A DNA stretch of 44,514 nt. It comes from a virus. Position 1 is the first letter of the stretch; every line of letters starts with the position of its first letter. The notes under the pieces were generated by a model, which was not told where the DNA came from, did not search any database, and worked only from the letters and a program-made list of their open reading frames with translations. The translations under genes were made by a program, and so were the position numbers. Below, in pieces: positions 16,852 to 24,095 of this stretch. The DNA lies in IMG/VR virus record IMGVR_UViG_3300032271_000994, positions 1 to 44,514 of that record. The stretch is one strand, 5' to 3'.

Positions 16852-17631
16852 TCAATAAAAACCGCCTTGCGCATACACATGTGCGCCAGGAATGTAACCG
16901 GAAGAATTGGGGCCGTCAGGAAAAACGCCAACGTAAATGCGGTCTCCGCGCTCCAGGTAGACGCCTTTATTGCGAAGGGGGGAAGTCTGCCCAAGACCAT
17001 TAGTATTGCCTGCAGCGGGCATAGGGGCACCAAGGGCGGGCATTACGTCGGAGCAATCTACTTCAGAGGTATTAGCCGGCACAGTTTTGGAGAAAAGAAG
17101 GTTGTAATCACCGCTTGCTGGGATTGGTGTGGTGGTATTACGAGTTTGATAGAAAGCAAATGTTACGGCAGGCTGGTTGCCATATGCAATTCCCTGGTAT
17201 AAAAAGCCGGACGTAAGTCCACCAGAATAGTTAAGCGCCCCAAGCTTACCAGTGATTGTGGTTGCACCAGTATATGTGTACGTACCAATACCGCTGGCAG
17301 TGCCAGTATTCATGGCGCCGGTGGTGGTAACTGTAACAAGTTGTCCGCTTACCAGAGAAACTGCAGTCCCTGATGTGGTGGTATCTAGGGTATAGTCTGC
17401 TGCACGGTAGGCATCATTACGGACAATAGTGATTGAATCGATAATACCGCCGCTATTGTTGTCATCACTTAATGCTGCGTCCATGTCCACCAAGATGGAA
17501 GGCGCCTGGCCACCTTGCACAAACAGGGTATTTGACGTAGAGCTACCAACAATTTGAGTTGTTACTCGAACCCTATCAAATAACGGGCGATCACTAAATA
17601 CGGGCTGCTTATTTGTGTTTGTTGACGACAT
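16852..17631 (-). CDS. Putative virion structural protein, Gly/Thr-rich beta protein
   Basis: 259 residues, rich in Gly, Thr, Ser and Val, low in charge and predicted mainly beta (for example VSLVSGQLVTVTTTGAM, YTYTGATTITGKLG). It ends GDRIYVGVFPDGPNSSGYIP. This composition matches phage decoration or tail proteins. An AAGG sequence close before the ATG may be its ribosome site. It sits three bases before the 545-residue gene, so the two are probably co-translated. Function is inferred only. Confidence 0.7.
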   Translation of the reverse strand: MSSTNTNKQPVFSDRPLFDRVRVTTQIVGSSTSNTLFVQGGQAPSILVDMDAALSDDNNSGGIIDSITIVRNDAYRAADYTLDTTTSGTAVSLVSGQLVTVTTTGAMNTGTASGIGTYTYTGATTITGKLGALNYSGGLTSGFLYQGIAYGNQPAVTFAFYQTRNTTTPIPASGDYNLLFSKTVPANTSEVDCSDVMPALGAPMPAAGNTNGLGQTSPLRNKGVYLERGDRIYVGVFPDGPNSSGYIPGAHVYAQGGFY

Positions 17632-17660
17632 GCCTTTAATCTACTGTGGACTTTTTTTAA

Positions 17661-17948
17661 TTATAAGCTATTTCTCTCGGAAGCATACGCAGCCATGCTG
17701 CCAAACGGTGTTGTTGGTAGCTTAGCTGTGGCACTGAATAATGCAGTGGGATCATTTTGCATTGTTAAAAAATCTTGAAATAATTGGCTTGAATTTTCAG
17801 TAGATGAAGAATCTGGCATTTGCTTTAGGTCAGCTAATCTGCGCTTAAGTAGGTATGCTTGATTAGGAATTTTTGTGCCATATAAATAAGTACTTGCTTC
17901 GGCAGGAGTATATGCTCCGGATTCCAAGAGGGTTCTACGTGTGTACAT
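17661..17948 (-). CDS. Small unknown protein in virion block
   Basis: 95 residues, mostly helical and polar (RRTLLESGAYTPAEASTYLY; RRLADLKQMPDSSST). The ATG shares a base with the upstream stop, so it is probably translationally coupled to the hydrolase-like gene. Not recognised. Confidence 0.65.
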   Translation of the reverse strand: MYTRRTLLESGAYTPAEASTYLYGTKIPNQAYLLKRRLADLKQMPDSSSTENSSQLFQDFLTMQNDPTALFSATAKLPTTPFGSMAAYASERNSL

Positions 17949-18688
17949 TAGATTCCTTGTGAAGAGGCAAGTAACCCAGGCATTCCTGGCAGGTTGATAC
18001 CAGGTATTCCACCTGGCATAAAGAGTTGCTGTAGTGCTTGTTGCTTTGCTTGATCGGCAAAGTTTGCAGCAATGGATGCGCTCTCTGGAGTTTGCTCTAA
18101 AGGATTTAACCTAAATCCCAAGGCCGCCGATAATGTATCGTCCACGCTAGGAGGGACCTGGCTGGCAACTCCTCCTGGTAAAACTGTCCCCTGCTCAGGC
18201 ATGCCTGCGCTCAACCTTTGTTTTAAAATATTTGCAGCATTTTTATTTGTATCAAAAAATACATTTCCGGTTGTTTTTTTATCTCCTCCATAAATATCAG
18301 TGGCACGACGTTGGCCTTCGGGAATGGATGAGCCACTTCTAAAAGCTAGCGGAACCCCATACGAATTTACGGCGCCCAAAAGAACGCTTGGGTCATTAAG
18401 TAATCCCAACCTTTCTTGATATTGTTTTGCCCCATACCGCTTCATCCAGTAGTTTGGATCTTCAGCTTGAGCACGGTTAATTCCTGCGTTAGCCACAAAT
18501 TGATTGGGCGCCCAACCAACATCTGTCGGTGTTTTTCCATAGCCAGGTACAAGGGTTCGGCCAAGAACAGTTAAGCCTACTAGTTGCTGGTCCTTAGTAG
18601 TATGCCCAGCTTCTCCCAGGTTGGTTCCTACCAGAGCAGTCATTTGCCCTGGGGTAAGGTTTAGCAACTGCTGGGTAGTACGTGGCAT
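17948..18688 (-). CDS. Candidate SleB-like cell-wall hydrolase
   Basis: 246 residues. The first ~150 follow the cell-wall hydrolase SleB pattern: GTNLGEAGHTTKDQQLVGLT (family: nEA.ge...g..aVa.vv), VLGRTLVPGYGKTPTDV (lNR ... p ... dV) and PNQFVANAG (QFs). E26 in LGEAG would be the catalytic acid of this lytic-transglycosylase-like fold. The C-terminal ~90 residues are Pro/Gln-rich and disordered-looking. In a virion block this would act as an entry hydrolase rather than at lysis. The match is by pattern only, so the call is tentative. Confidence 0.5.
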   Translation of the reverse strand: MPRTTQQLLNLTPGQMTALVGTNLGEAGHTTKDQQLVGLTVLGRTLVPGYGKTPTDVGWAPNQFVANAGINRAQAEDPNYWMKRYGAKQYQERLGLLNDPSVLLGAVNSYGVPLAFRSGSSIPEGQRRATDIYGGDKKTTGNVFFDTNKNAANILKQRLSAGMPEQGTVLPGGVASQVPPSVDDTLSAALGFRLNPLEQTPESASIAANFADQAKQQALQQLFMPGGIPGINLPGMPGLLASSQGI

Positions 18689-18753
18689 GTTAAATGTTAT
18701 TTTTGTTCTATTCTCCTACCCAATTTGAGTCAGCTTTGAGTCCAGGCATAAAT

Positions 18754-18906
18754 ATGGTTTGTAGTCCTACAACCAAACTTAACTGGGCAGCCAAACGCTT
18801 GACAAAGTTAGGGCAAAGAATCATCGGTTTGATGCAACAACACTGGCCTCCGCAAACCCAAGGGTTTATACCAGCGGGAGCCTGTACAGATACAAGCTCC
18901 TTTTAG
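18754..18906 (+). CDS. Possible 50-residue plus-strand gene or small RNA
   Basis: In the 238-base gap between two minus genes, ATG 18754 opens a 50-codon frame (MVCSPTTKLNWAAKRLTKLG ... FIPAGACTDTSSF). A weak AGG sits 7 bases upstream. TTGAGT, 17 bases, then ATAAAT could be a promoter just before the ATG, which would give a very short or absent leader. The frame ends inside a terminator hairpin. The unit may be a small protein or a non-coding RNA; nothing in the protein is recognised. Confidence 0.35.
   Translation: MVCSPTTKLNWAAKRLTKLGQRIIGLMQQHWPPQTQGFIPAGACTDTSSF
18877..18904 (+). terminator. Terminator-like hairpin, plus strand
   Basis: GGAGC-c-TGTA pairs with TACA-a-GCTCC around a CAGA loop, followed by TTTT. 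The U-tract is on the plus strand only, so it would terminate rightward transcription, opposite to the neighbouring genes. Confidence 0.6.
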
Positions 18907-18926
18907 TCTACCAAATGATAATTTTA

Positions 18927-20168
18927 CTAGTTAGCCGTATGCATCGCGTAGAACTTAGCACGCAGTGCTGGATCCATTCCATTGGCGCTAAATGCTTGAC
19001 TTACATCCACATTGGGAATCATGGCTCCAGCTGTAAGGGCCGGATAACCTGGAGCGCCAAATCCAGTCTGTGACATGGGCAATTTAACTGGAGGACCAGA
19101 GTAAGTGCCATATGCTTCAGTGGAAGAATTTGGAGTATAAAGAGCTGCACCCATGGGAGCGGAATTAGTTGGTATTCCGCCTAGGCCAACAGTAGTAGTA
19201 GGAATGATTGGATAAGGTAAGTTGTAAGCTTGCTTAACAGTGCTGTTGTAATCTCCTTGCATGGGATTATCCATTGCATAAGTTGGCATAATTCCGGAAG
19301 AACGTACAATTGCATTAGGCTGTTGATTGGCGTAGTTCTCAACAGATGCAAAGGTTGGTGCGTTGGTATACAAGTTTTGCGCTAAGGGTTGCTGCATGGT
19401 TCCATGAAGAACCTGTTGAATGGTGTCATACCCTGCTTGGCCAGGTTTGACTTTAGCCGCAAGATCCTTATGACGTTCCGCCCAAATCTTCATGCCCATG
19501 TCTTCAGACTTTGAATAATCTTTAGACGCAACATCAAGTGCACGTTGTTTAGACCACGCATCTAGCTGGGGATCTTGTGCAACTTGTTGTGCAGTACTTG
19601 AAAGCTGTTGTTGATAAGCACGTTCTGCTGCAGGAGAAGACTGAGGATTTGGCACATAACTTGCCATGTTTCCACCACCAATGCCACCACCTGCGCTGGG
19701 ACCACTATAGGCACGAGCTGCTGCAGAAAGACGAAGCTCTTGGTCGCGGTAAGATTCACCAGTTTTATCTTTGGGTGGAATGCTTCCAATTACATTTGAA
19801 TACGGACCATTTAATGCGCCGCGATCACTTAGTATTGCATTTTTACTTAACCAATTAATACCTGCGTTTGCAGCTGGAGAAGCCGTTGCATAACCAGCCA
19901 TACCGGCGATGCCTTTAATGAGCGGGCTGCCAGGAGCAAGTCTTGCGGCGGCGGCGCCTGCGCCCATAGCACCTAACTCTCCTCCTGCTGCTGACACAAT
20001 GGCGTTAACAGGATTCTCTCCTTGGCTAAGCCTACTACCAACATCTATTGCTGGCTGAACTAGCCTACCAAAAAGACTACCAACTCCACCAAATCTTGAA
20101 TTGACTGGCACAGATTTGCCAACTTGTGCTGCAGTTGTATTAACAGTTTGTCCAGATAGTCCAGCCAT
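18927..20168 (-). CDS. Putative internal virion protein with Gly/Ala-rich hydrophobic segment
   Basis: 413 residues. Residues ~50-110 are Gly/Ala-rich and hydrophobic (NAIVSAAGGELGAMGAGAAA; LIKGIAGMAGYATASPAANA), resembling membrane-active glycine-zipper segments. A Gln-rich helical stretch (AYQQQLSSTAQQVAQDPQLD) and a Pro/Asn/Tyr-rich tail follow. This architecture is similar to several proteins at 33.4-40.1 kb in the same window. An ejection or internal virion role is inferred. It is coupled to the upstream gene by a one-base overlap. Confidence 0.65.
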   Translation of the reverse strand: MAGLSGQTVNTTAAQVGKSVPVNSRFGGVGSLFGRLVQPAIDVGSRLSQGENPVNAIVSAAGGELGAMGAGAAAARLAPGSPLIKGIAGMAGYATASPAANAGINWLSKNAILSDRGALNGPYSNVIGSIPPKDKTGESYRDQELRLSAAARAYSGPSAGGGIGGGNMASYVPNPQSSPAAERAYQQQLSSTAQQVAQDPQLDAWSKQRALDVASKDYSKSEDMGMKIWAERHKDLAAKVKPGQAGYDTIQQVLHGTMQQPLAQNLYTNAPTFASVENYANQQPNAIVRSSGIMPTYAMDNPMQGDYNSTVKQAYNLPYPIIPTTTVGLGGIPTNSAPMGAALYTPNSSTEAYGTYSGPPVKLPMSQTGFGAPGYPALTAGAMIPNVDVSQAFSANGMDPALRAKFYAMHTAN

Positions 20169-20629
20169 TACCGATAAGCCTCATGAAGATAGATACGTGA
20201 ACCAACAGCGGTGTCAGCAGGGCCTGGCAACGCTTGAATAAACTCAGCACCTGAACGTTCGTAGCGGTACCGAGCTTGGAATTCATCTTTGTAGTTAGGC
20301 ACAAAGAGAATACCTGCTAGACGATTTGTCTCATAGAGATAAATCTGATTCCAAACCTTGAGTGCTTCTGCAGCATTGCTTGAGCGAATCGTACGATCCA
20401 CGTCACCAAGGATGCTTTCCAGGCGAGTGCTGGGATTAGAAGCAACCTCAGTTTTCTTTTCAGCCGTATCGCAACGACCTAGTTGAATAATCAACTTGTC
20501 GTAAAAGTATGAGTCCGGGATTGTATTCAGAGCTTCTTCCAGGCGTGCGTAGTCGCCTGCCGGCACTGAAACCGTAAAGTATCCGAGATGATACCGGACC
20601 CTGCTTTTATCGTACTCGGCTAATTGCAC
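20168..20629 (-). CDS. Putative head-tail connector or virion protein
   Basis: 153 residues, compact and charged, mostly helical (LEEALNTIPDSYFYDKLIIQ; EALKVWNQIYLYETNRLAGIL), ending in Arg/Tyr-rich sequence. It lies between the permuted M23 peptidase and the Gly/Ala-rich protein, downstream of the coat gene, where phage connector proteins are often found. Not matched to a family. Confidence 0.6.
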   Translation of the reverse strand: MQLAEYDKSRVRYHLGYFTVSVPAGDYARLEEALNTIPDSYFYDKLIIQLGRCDTAEKKTEVASNPSTRLESILGDVDRTIRSSNAAEALKVWNQIYLYETNRLAGILFVPNYKDEFQARYRYERSGAEFIQALPGPADTAVGSRIYLHEAYR

Positions 20630-20669
20630 TAACTTAATACGTTATTTTTCAATTATAAGAGCTTAAAAC

Positions 20670-21389
20670 TCAACCCCAGATGGCTTTAATGTATTCCTGT
20701 GGAAGTCCACCAGTATCAGTAACCCCTTGCAACATGCTAGTACCACCACCCATAAGCCCTGAAAGAAGTTGTTCTTTAAGAAAATCTTGTGGTGTTTTCG
20801 GTTGCTGTTGTTGTTGTGAAGATGCTTGATATTGTGTACCTTTTATAAAGGCTTCCAAGATATCGTTAGTTCGCTGCTGTGACTGATCGTAAGTAGGCGT
20901 TGTAGATGTAGTACCGGGAGCAGTAGAAGTTGGGGATGCAACTGTTGGTTTTCCTAGCGTTGACATGTGGCCAAAGCCAATTTCATATTTGTTATCTCCT
21001 GTTACAAATGTGCCAAGGTTGCCAAAACCTCCACTGCCTGGCTTGGGGGTGTACGACCCATCACCGTAATAAGACAGTTTTGTTGCCGCTGGTAGAGCTA
21101 AATCTTCTCCCTGGTGGAATGAGCTGGCTCCTGCTGTAGGCGCCACACGAGAACCAAACTCCGAAGTAACCGTAATACCTGATTGAGGATTGACTACAAT
21201 CTTGCCGCTTGCATCTTTAACAAATGCAGGAATTTCTTGTTGGCCAACACGAAGCCCCATGAGAGGACTACGAATGGTACGTGGATCTAAATATTGACCA
21301 GTAGCAACATCTTTTACATATAAGTGCGCATGTGGGCCAGTGGCTGTTCCGCTTTGGCCAACATCTCCCAGGTAAGTTTTAATTGCCAT
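20670..21389 (-). CDS. M23-type peptidase with circularly permuted motif order
   Basis: 239 residues containing all M23/LytM zinc-peptidase motifs, but in changed order. GQSGTATGPHAHLYV (H20, H22), normally the last motif, is at the N-terminus. TSEFGSRVAP, then FHQGEDLALP (H92, D96) and IGFGHMSTL (H141), normally earlier motifs, follow. A Ser/Thr/Pro linker and a Gln-rich helical tail complete the protein. M23 enzymes cut peptidoglycan cross-bridges. An in-frame stop a few codons upstream of the ATG and a terminator beyond it argue against a missing N-terminus. A virion-borne entry hydrolase is likely from its place in the head gene block. Confidence 0.75.
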   Translation of the reverse strand: MAIKTYLGDVGQSGTATGPHAHLYVKDVATGQYLDPRTIRSPLMGLRVGQQEIPAFVKDASGKIVVNPQSGITVTSEFGSRVAPTAGASSFHQGEDLALPAATKLSYYGDGSYTPKPGSGGFGNLGTFVTGDNKYEIGFGHMSTLGKPTVASPTSTAPGTTSTTPTYDQSQQRTNDILEAFIKGTQYQASSQQQQQPKTPQDFLKEQLLSGLMGGGTSMLQGVTDTGGLPQEYIKAIWG

Positions 21390-21419
21390 ATTCTTGACTC
21401 GGTCTTTTTATTTTAAGAC

Positions 21420-21447
21420 AAAAAAATCCCGTCAATTTCGACGGGAT
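21420..21447 (-). terminator. Rho-independent terminator after the HhH gene
   Basis: On the minus strand ATCCCGTC pairs with GACGGGAT (8 bp, 6-base loop), followed by a run of seven T. It lies 11 bases past the HhH stop, separating the coat/decoration/HhH unit from the peptidase and genes beyond. Confidence 0.85.
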
Positions 21448-21458
21448 TAAAGTATGGC

Positions 21459-21869
21459 TCAAACTCTTACCAAGTTTGCAGCAAAGACAGAATCCCAGTC
21501 TACCCGACGAATTTGCTTTAACTGCTCCAGGTTATTAAACCTTTCACCTGACAGGCTCATCTGCAAGTCTTTAATTTCCCGAGCAGTTTTAATACCAATT
21601 CCTTTGATATGATCCGCAATCATTTGTGCAGTAGCACTATTGATATTAAGGCGGGTATCAGGCGGAAACTTGCGGGGTTCTTCGGCAGCTGCTTTATCTT
21701 TTACCTGAAGAGTTTTAACTTTTTTAGTTGCCTCTTCATCTGGCAAAAGCTCTACTTTGTAAGCAGTAAAAAGACGACCGTCTTGATCTTCGACCATATA
21801 CCAGTCGCCATTATCAAACTCACTTACAATTTTGACGCGAGCGCCGTTCTTTCTGTGTTGGTAAAGCAT
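21459..21869 (-). CDS. Helix-hairpin-helix DNA-binding protein
   Basis: 136 residues from ATG 21869 (or 145 from GTG 21896). The N-terminal ~45 residues look like a small beta barrel (GARVKIVSEFDNGDWYMVED). The C-terminal half has a ComEA-type helix-hairpin-helix, LNINSATAQMIADHIKGIGI then KTAREI, which binds DNA non-specifically through the GIG hairpin. It lies just downstream of coat and decoration genes, so it may be a head-associated DNA-binding protein. A perfect 10-bp hairpin abuts the ATG; a weak AGG precedes the GTG alternative. Confidence 0.75.
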   Translation of the reverse strand: MLYQHRKNGARVKIVSEFDNGDWYMVEDQDGRLFTAYKVELLPDEEATKKVKTLQVKDKAAAEEPRKFPPDTRLNINSATAQMIADHIKGIGIKTAREIKDLQMSLSGERFNNLEQLKQIRRVDWDSVFAANLVRV

Positions 21870-21894
21870 GGATACCAGAGGGTGTCTGGTATCC
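21870..21894 (-). promoter_or_regulatory. Perfect 10-bp hairpin abutting the HhH gene start
   Basis: GGATACCAGA pairs perfectly with TCTGGTATCC around a 5-base loop, ending one base from ATG 21869. It either lies in the 5' leader (ATG start) or is translated (GTG 21896 start). It could limit translation initiation, act as a processing site, or bind a protein. No U-tract, so not a standard terminator. Confidence 0.5.
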
Positions 21895-21926
21895 ACTTTA
21901 ACCTAATCAGCTGCTTATGTGGCTGA

Positions 21927-22769
21927 TCAAGCGTTGCTAACAGTACGGCCAGTCAGGTAGCCATCGATGTCTTCGTAGCCAGGAGCATCGTCCGGACGGA
22001 TGTAGCAAACTTCAACAACCAGGTAGCCAGTGCGGCCTGCGGTAGAATCTGCATCAGAGATGTAGATACCACCAGAAGTGGAAGTATCGTTGGCCGCGCC
22101 CTTAGCAAGCACACCTAGAGTGGTGGAAGCGGTAGCAGAGTAAAAGCAAACGGTACCTGAACCAACACCAGAGATGGCAGGAACGCCAGTGCTGGTAATG
22201 AAGGGGTTAGTACCAAAAGCTTGCGTACCACCAGAGAAGTAAATCTTGGTGGAAGCATCACCGGAAACAGTCGAGACCATGTTGGCCTGGATAGCACCTT
22301 CGGCAACACCGGAGAACGCAACGCCAGTGACGGCGGAGGCAGTACCGATGTTACGCCCGAAGGAGATGATGTTGCCGGTAGAGGCATACACACCAGAAGC
22401 AACGCGGCCATCACCCCAGCCAGAAGCCACGGAGATCGCGGTGCGATACACATAAGCAGGCTGGGTGGCGCTACCAGAAATCACCATGCCAGTGATATCG
22501 GTGCGGGTGTCGTCCTGACGGTAAGGTGAAGGAACGATCACACTCATGTAAGCACCGCTAGCGGTAGCATTACCTGAGGTCCAGGTCACGGGCACATAGC
22601 CACGTTGCTGGAAATAACGGTAGCCGGGGACGGCCAACACTGAGGTAGGGCCACCCTTGGAAGAATCGTTGGTACCATCGACGGGGCTGGCGTCAATGTT
22701 TTTGTACCAACCGTTAAGAGCATTATTCCAGTTACCTGGATAGATCTTTTTAGCGGACAAGTAGGTCAT
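21927..22769 (-). CDS. Putative capsid decoration / virion protein
   Basis: 280 residues, low charge, rich in Ser/Thr/Gly/Ala/Val and predicted beta (ITGMVISGSATQPAYVY; GSGTVCFYSATASTTLGV). It ends VEVCYIRPDDAPGYEDIDGY. Preceded by a good GGAGAG ribosome site and placed immediately after the coat gene. Its codon choice appears more GC-rich than most neighbours, as is the coat gene's, suggesting a highly expressed structural protein such as a decoration protein. Confidence 0.7.
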   Translation of the reverse strand: MTYLSAKKIYPGNWNNALNGWYKNIDASPVDGTNDSSKGGPTSVLAVPGYRYFQQRGYVPVTWTSGNATASGAYMSVIVPSPYRQDDTRTDITGMVISGSATQPAYVYRTAISVASGWGDGRVASGVYASTGNIISFGRNIGTASAVTGVAFSGVAEGAIQANMVSTVSGDASTKIYFSGGTQAFGTNPFITSTGVPAISGVGSGTVCFYSATASTTLGVLAKGAANDTSTSGGIYISDADSTAGRTGYLVVEVCYIRPDDAPGYEDIDGYLTGRTVSNA

Positions 22770-22797
22770 TTATCTCTCCTGAGAATAAAGGTATAAG

Positions 22798-23964
22798 TTA
22801 CTTAATAACGCCGTCGTCTGAAACGAAGCTGAAGGCGTTGGTGATGAAGTCCTTGTTGAGGATTTCAAAGCCAGCGTACAGCTGCCAAATCAAGATGATA
22901 AAGCGGCTGAAGTCATCGTTGTTGTTGATGAGCACTTGAGCGTTGGGACCGCCGATACCGACGCCAACAGCTTGAGGACCAAAGAAGTAACCTTGGGCAG
23001 CTTCTTGGGAGCTGTAGTTGGAACCACCATCAAAAGAAGTGCTGATGGTTTTGGTCGGGAAGTTGGTCGATTCGAAGAACTTAACGCCTTCAAACTGCAC
23101 GCCAGTAGGCATGACGGGTTCACCAGCAAGGAAATAACCTTGACCAGCTTGGGGACCCATGTAGAAGCTGGCGTTGTTGGGCATCGCAGGGTTGCCCATG
23201 TACATGCCCTGACCAGGGTTACCAGCGTAACGAGCGATCTCACGGAAGTCAGAGTCACGACGCAGGTGCATCATGAACGTGGGATCGCAGATGCAACGAT
23301 ACAGACCATCGGAATAGGTCGGCACGTTACGCTTACGCAGATCCTTGACAACGTTCAGCAAGTCGGTACGCACTTGGAACTGTTGGACCTGAGCGGTGTA
23401 CTCAGTGGAGGTATAAGAAATACGACCAGAGGAATCTTTGGTTTTGCCACCAGCAAAGTAGTAACCACCTTGGGTAGTATCAGCTTTGCCGTTAGCTTCG
23501 GCTTTGGCCAGTTCGTCAATGAAGACGCGGTCACGCCAGCGGCGATAGTCATCAAGCAGCGTCAGGCTACCGATGGACTGGTGGAACATGTTGAGGTTGC
23601 CGGTGTCCAGCAGCATGCGCTGGGCAGTGATCAGGGTCTCACGGGCAATCTTAAAGGTCGAAGGCTGAGTCGGATCGCCGGGGTCTGCAGGACCGGTGTA
23701 TTCCTTAAGCACCACCAGGACTTTCTCCTTGGTGATGTTGCGGCTGTTAGCGGTACCGATAGTTTGGTCGGCAATACGCTCACGGCTGTCCTTGGTACCA
23801 GGAGTACCCCAGAACTTGTAGCGGTCTAACTGAACGGTTTGGCCGGGCTGGCGAGTGAAGTCATGGACAACCACGGGCTCAACTGCCATTTCCGCGATGT
23901 ATGCAGGGTGGGGACGATAGAGTTCCGCACCAAGAATCTTAGGGAAATCGTTATCAAGAAACAC
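22798..23964 (-). CDS. Major capsid (coat) protein
   Basis: 388 residues, starting at GTG 23964 behind a strong GGAGG 10 bases upstream. Features typical of an HK97-fold coat: early RQPGQTVQLDRYKFWG beta strand, long helical spine region (LITAQRMLLDTGNLNMFHQS; DDYRRWRDRVFIDELAKAE), then PTYSDGLYRCICDPTFMMHL with P-loop and A-domain-like strands, ending FIILIWQLYAGFEILNKDFI. It resembles N4-gp56/P22-like coats in layout, but that is a loose match. Position after the scaffold and portal genes and GC-rich, apparently expression-biased codon use support the call. Confidence 0.8.
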   Translation of the reverse strand: MFLDNDFPKILGAELYRPHPAYIAEMAVEPVVVHDFTRQPGQTVQLDRYKFWGTPGTKDSRERIADQTIGTANSRNITKEKVLVVLKEYTGPADPGDPTQPSTFKIARETLITAQRMLLDTGNLNMFHQSIGSLTLLDDYRRWRDRVFIDELAKAEANGKADTTQGGYYFAGGKTKDSSGRISYTSTEYTAQVQQFQVRTDLLNVVKDLRKRNVPTYSDGLYRCICDPTFMMHLRRDSDFREIARYAGNPGQGMYMGNPAMPNNASFYMGPQAGQGYFLAGEPVMPTGVQFEGVKFFESTNFPTKTISTSFDGGSNYSSQEAAQGYFFGPQAVGVGIGGPNAQVLINNNDDFSRFIILIWQLYAGFEILNKDFITNAFSFVSDDGVIK

Positions 23965-24053
23965 TTTGTTTTATCCTCCAGTGTCGCAGGACTGTAGTTT
24001 GTCAGGTGAAAGATTCAGACATAACAATGTCTTATCTACTTTAAATTTTAGCA

Positions 24054-24075
24054 GCCAATAATTTTACTTATTGGC
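24054..24075 (-). promoter_or_regulatory. Hairpin in the coat-scaffold intergenic region
   Basis: GCCAATAA pairs perfectly with TTATTGGC (8 bp, 6-base loop) in the 131 bases between the coat start and the scaffold stop. On the minus strand it is followed by CTGCTAAAATTT, a poor U-tract. It may be a weak terminator or processing site that separates coat mRNA from upstream messages. A smaller AGACAT/ATGTCT hairpin lies nearer the coat start. Confidence 0.45.
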
Positions 24076-24095
24076 CACCAAAAGTATTTACTCAA

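Noticed and set aside
22936-23829. 297-codon plus-strand ORF opposite the coat gene
   Set aside because: Codon bias in the highly expressed coat gene removes antisense stops; the coat gene has a strong ribosome site, and the antisense product shows no recognisable domain.
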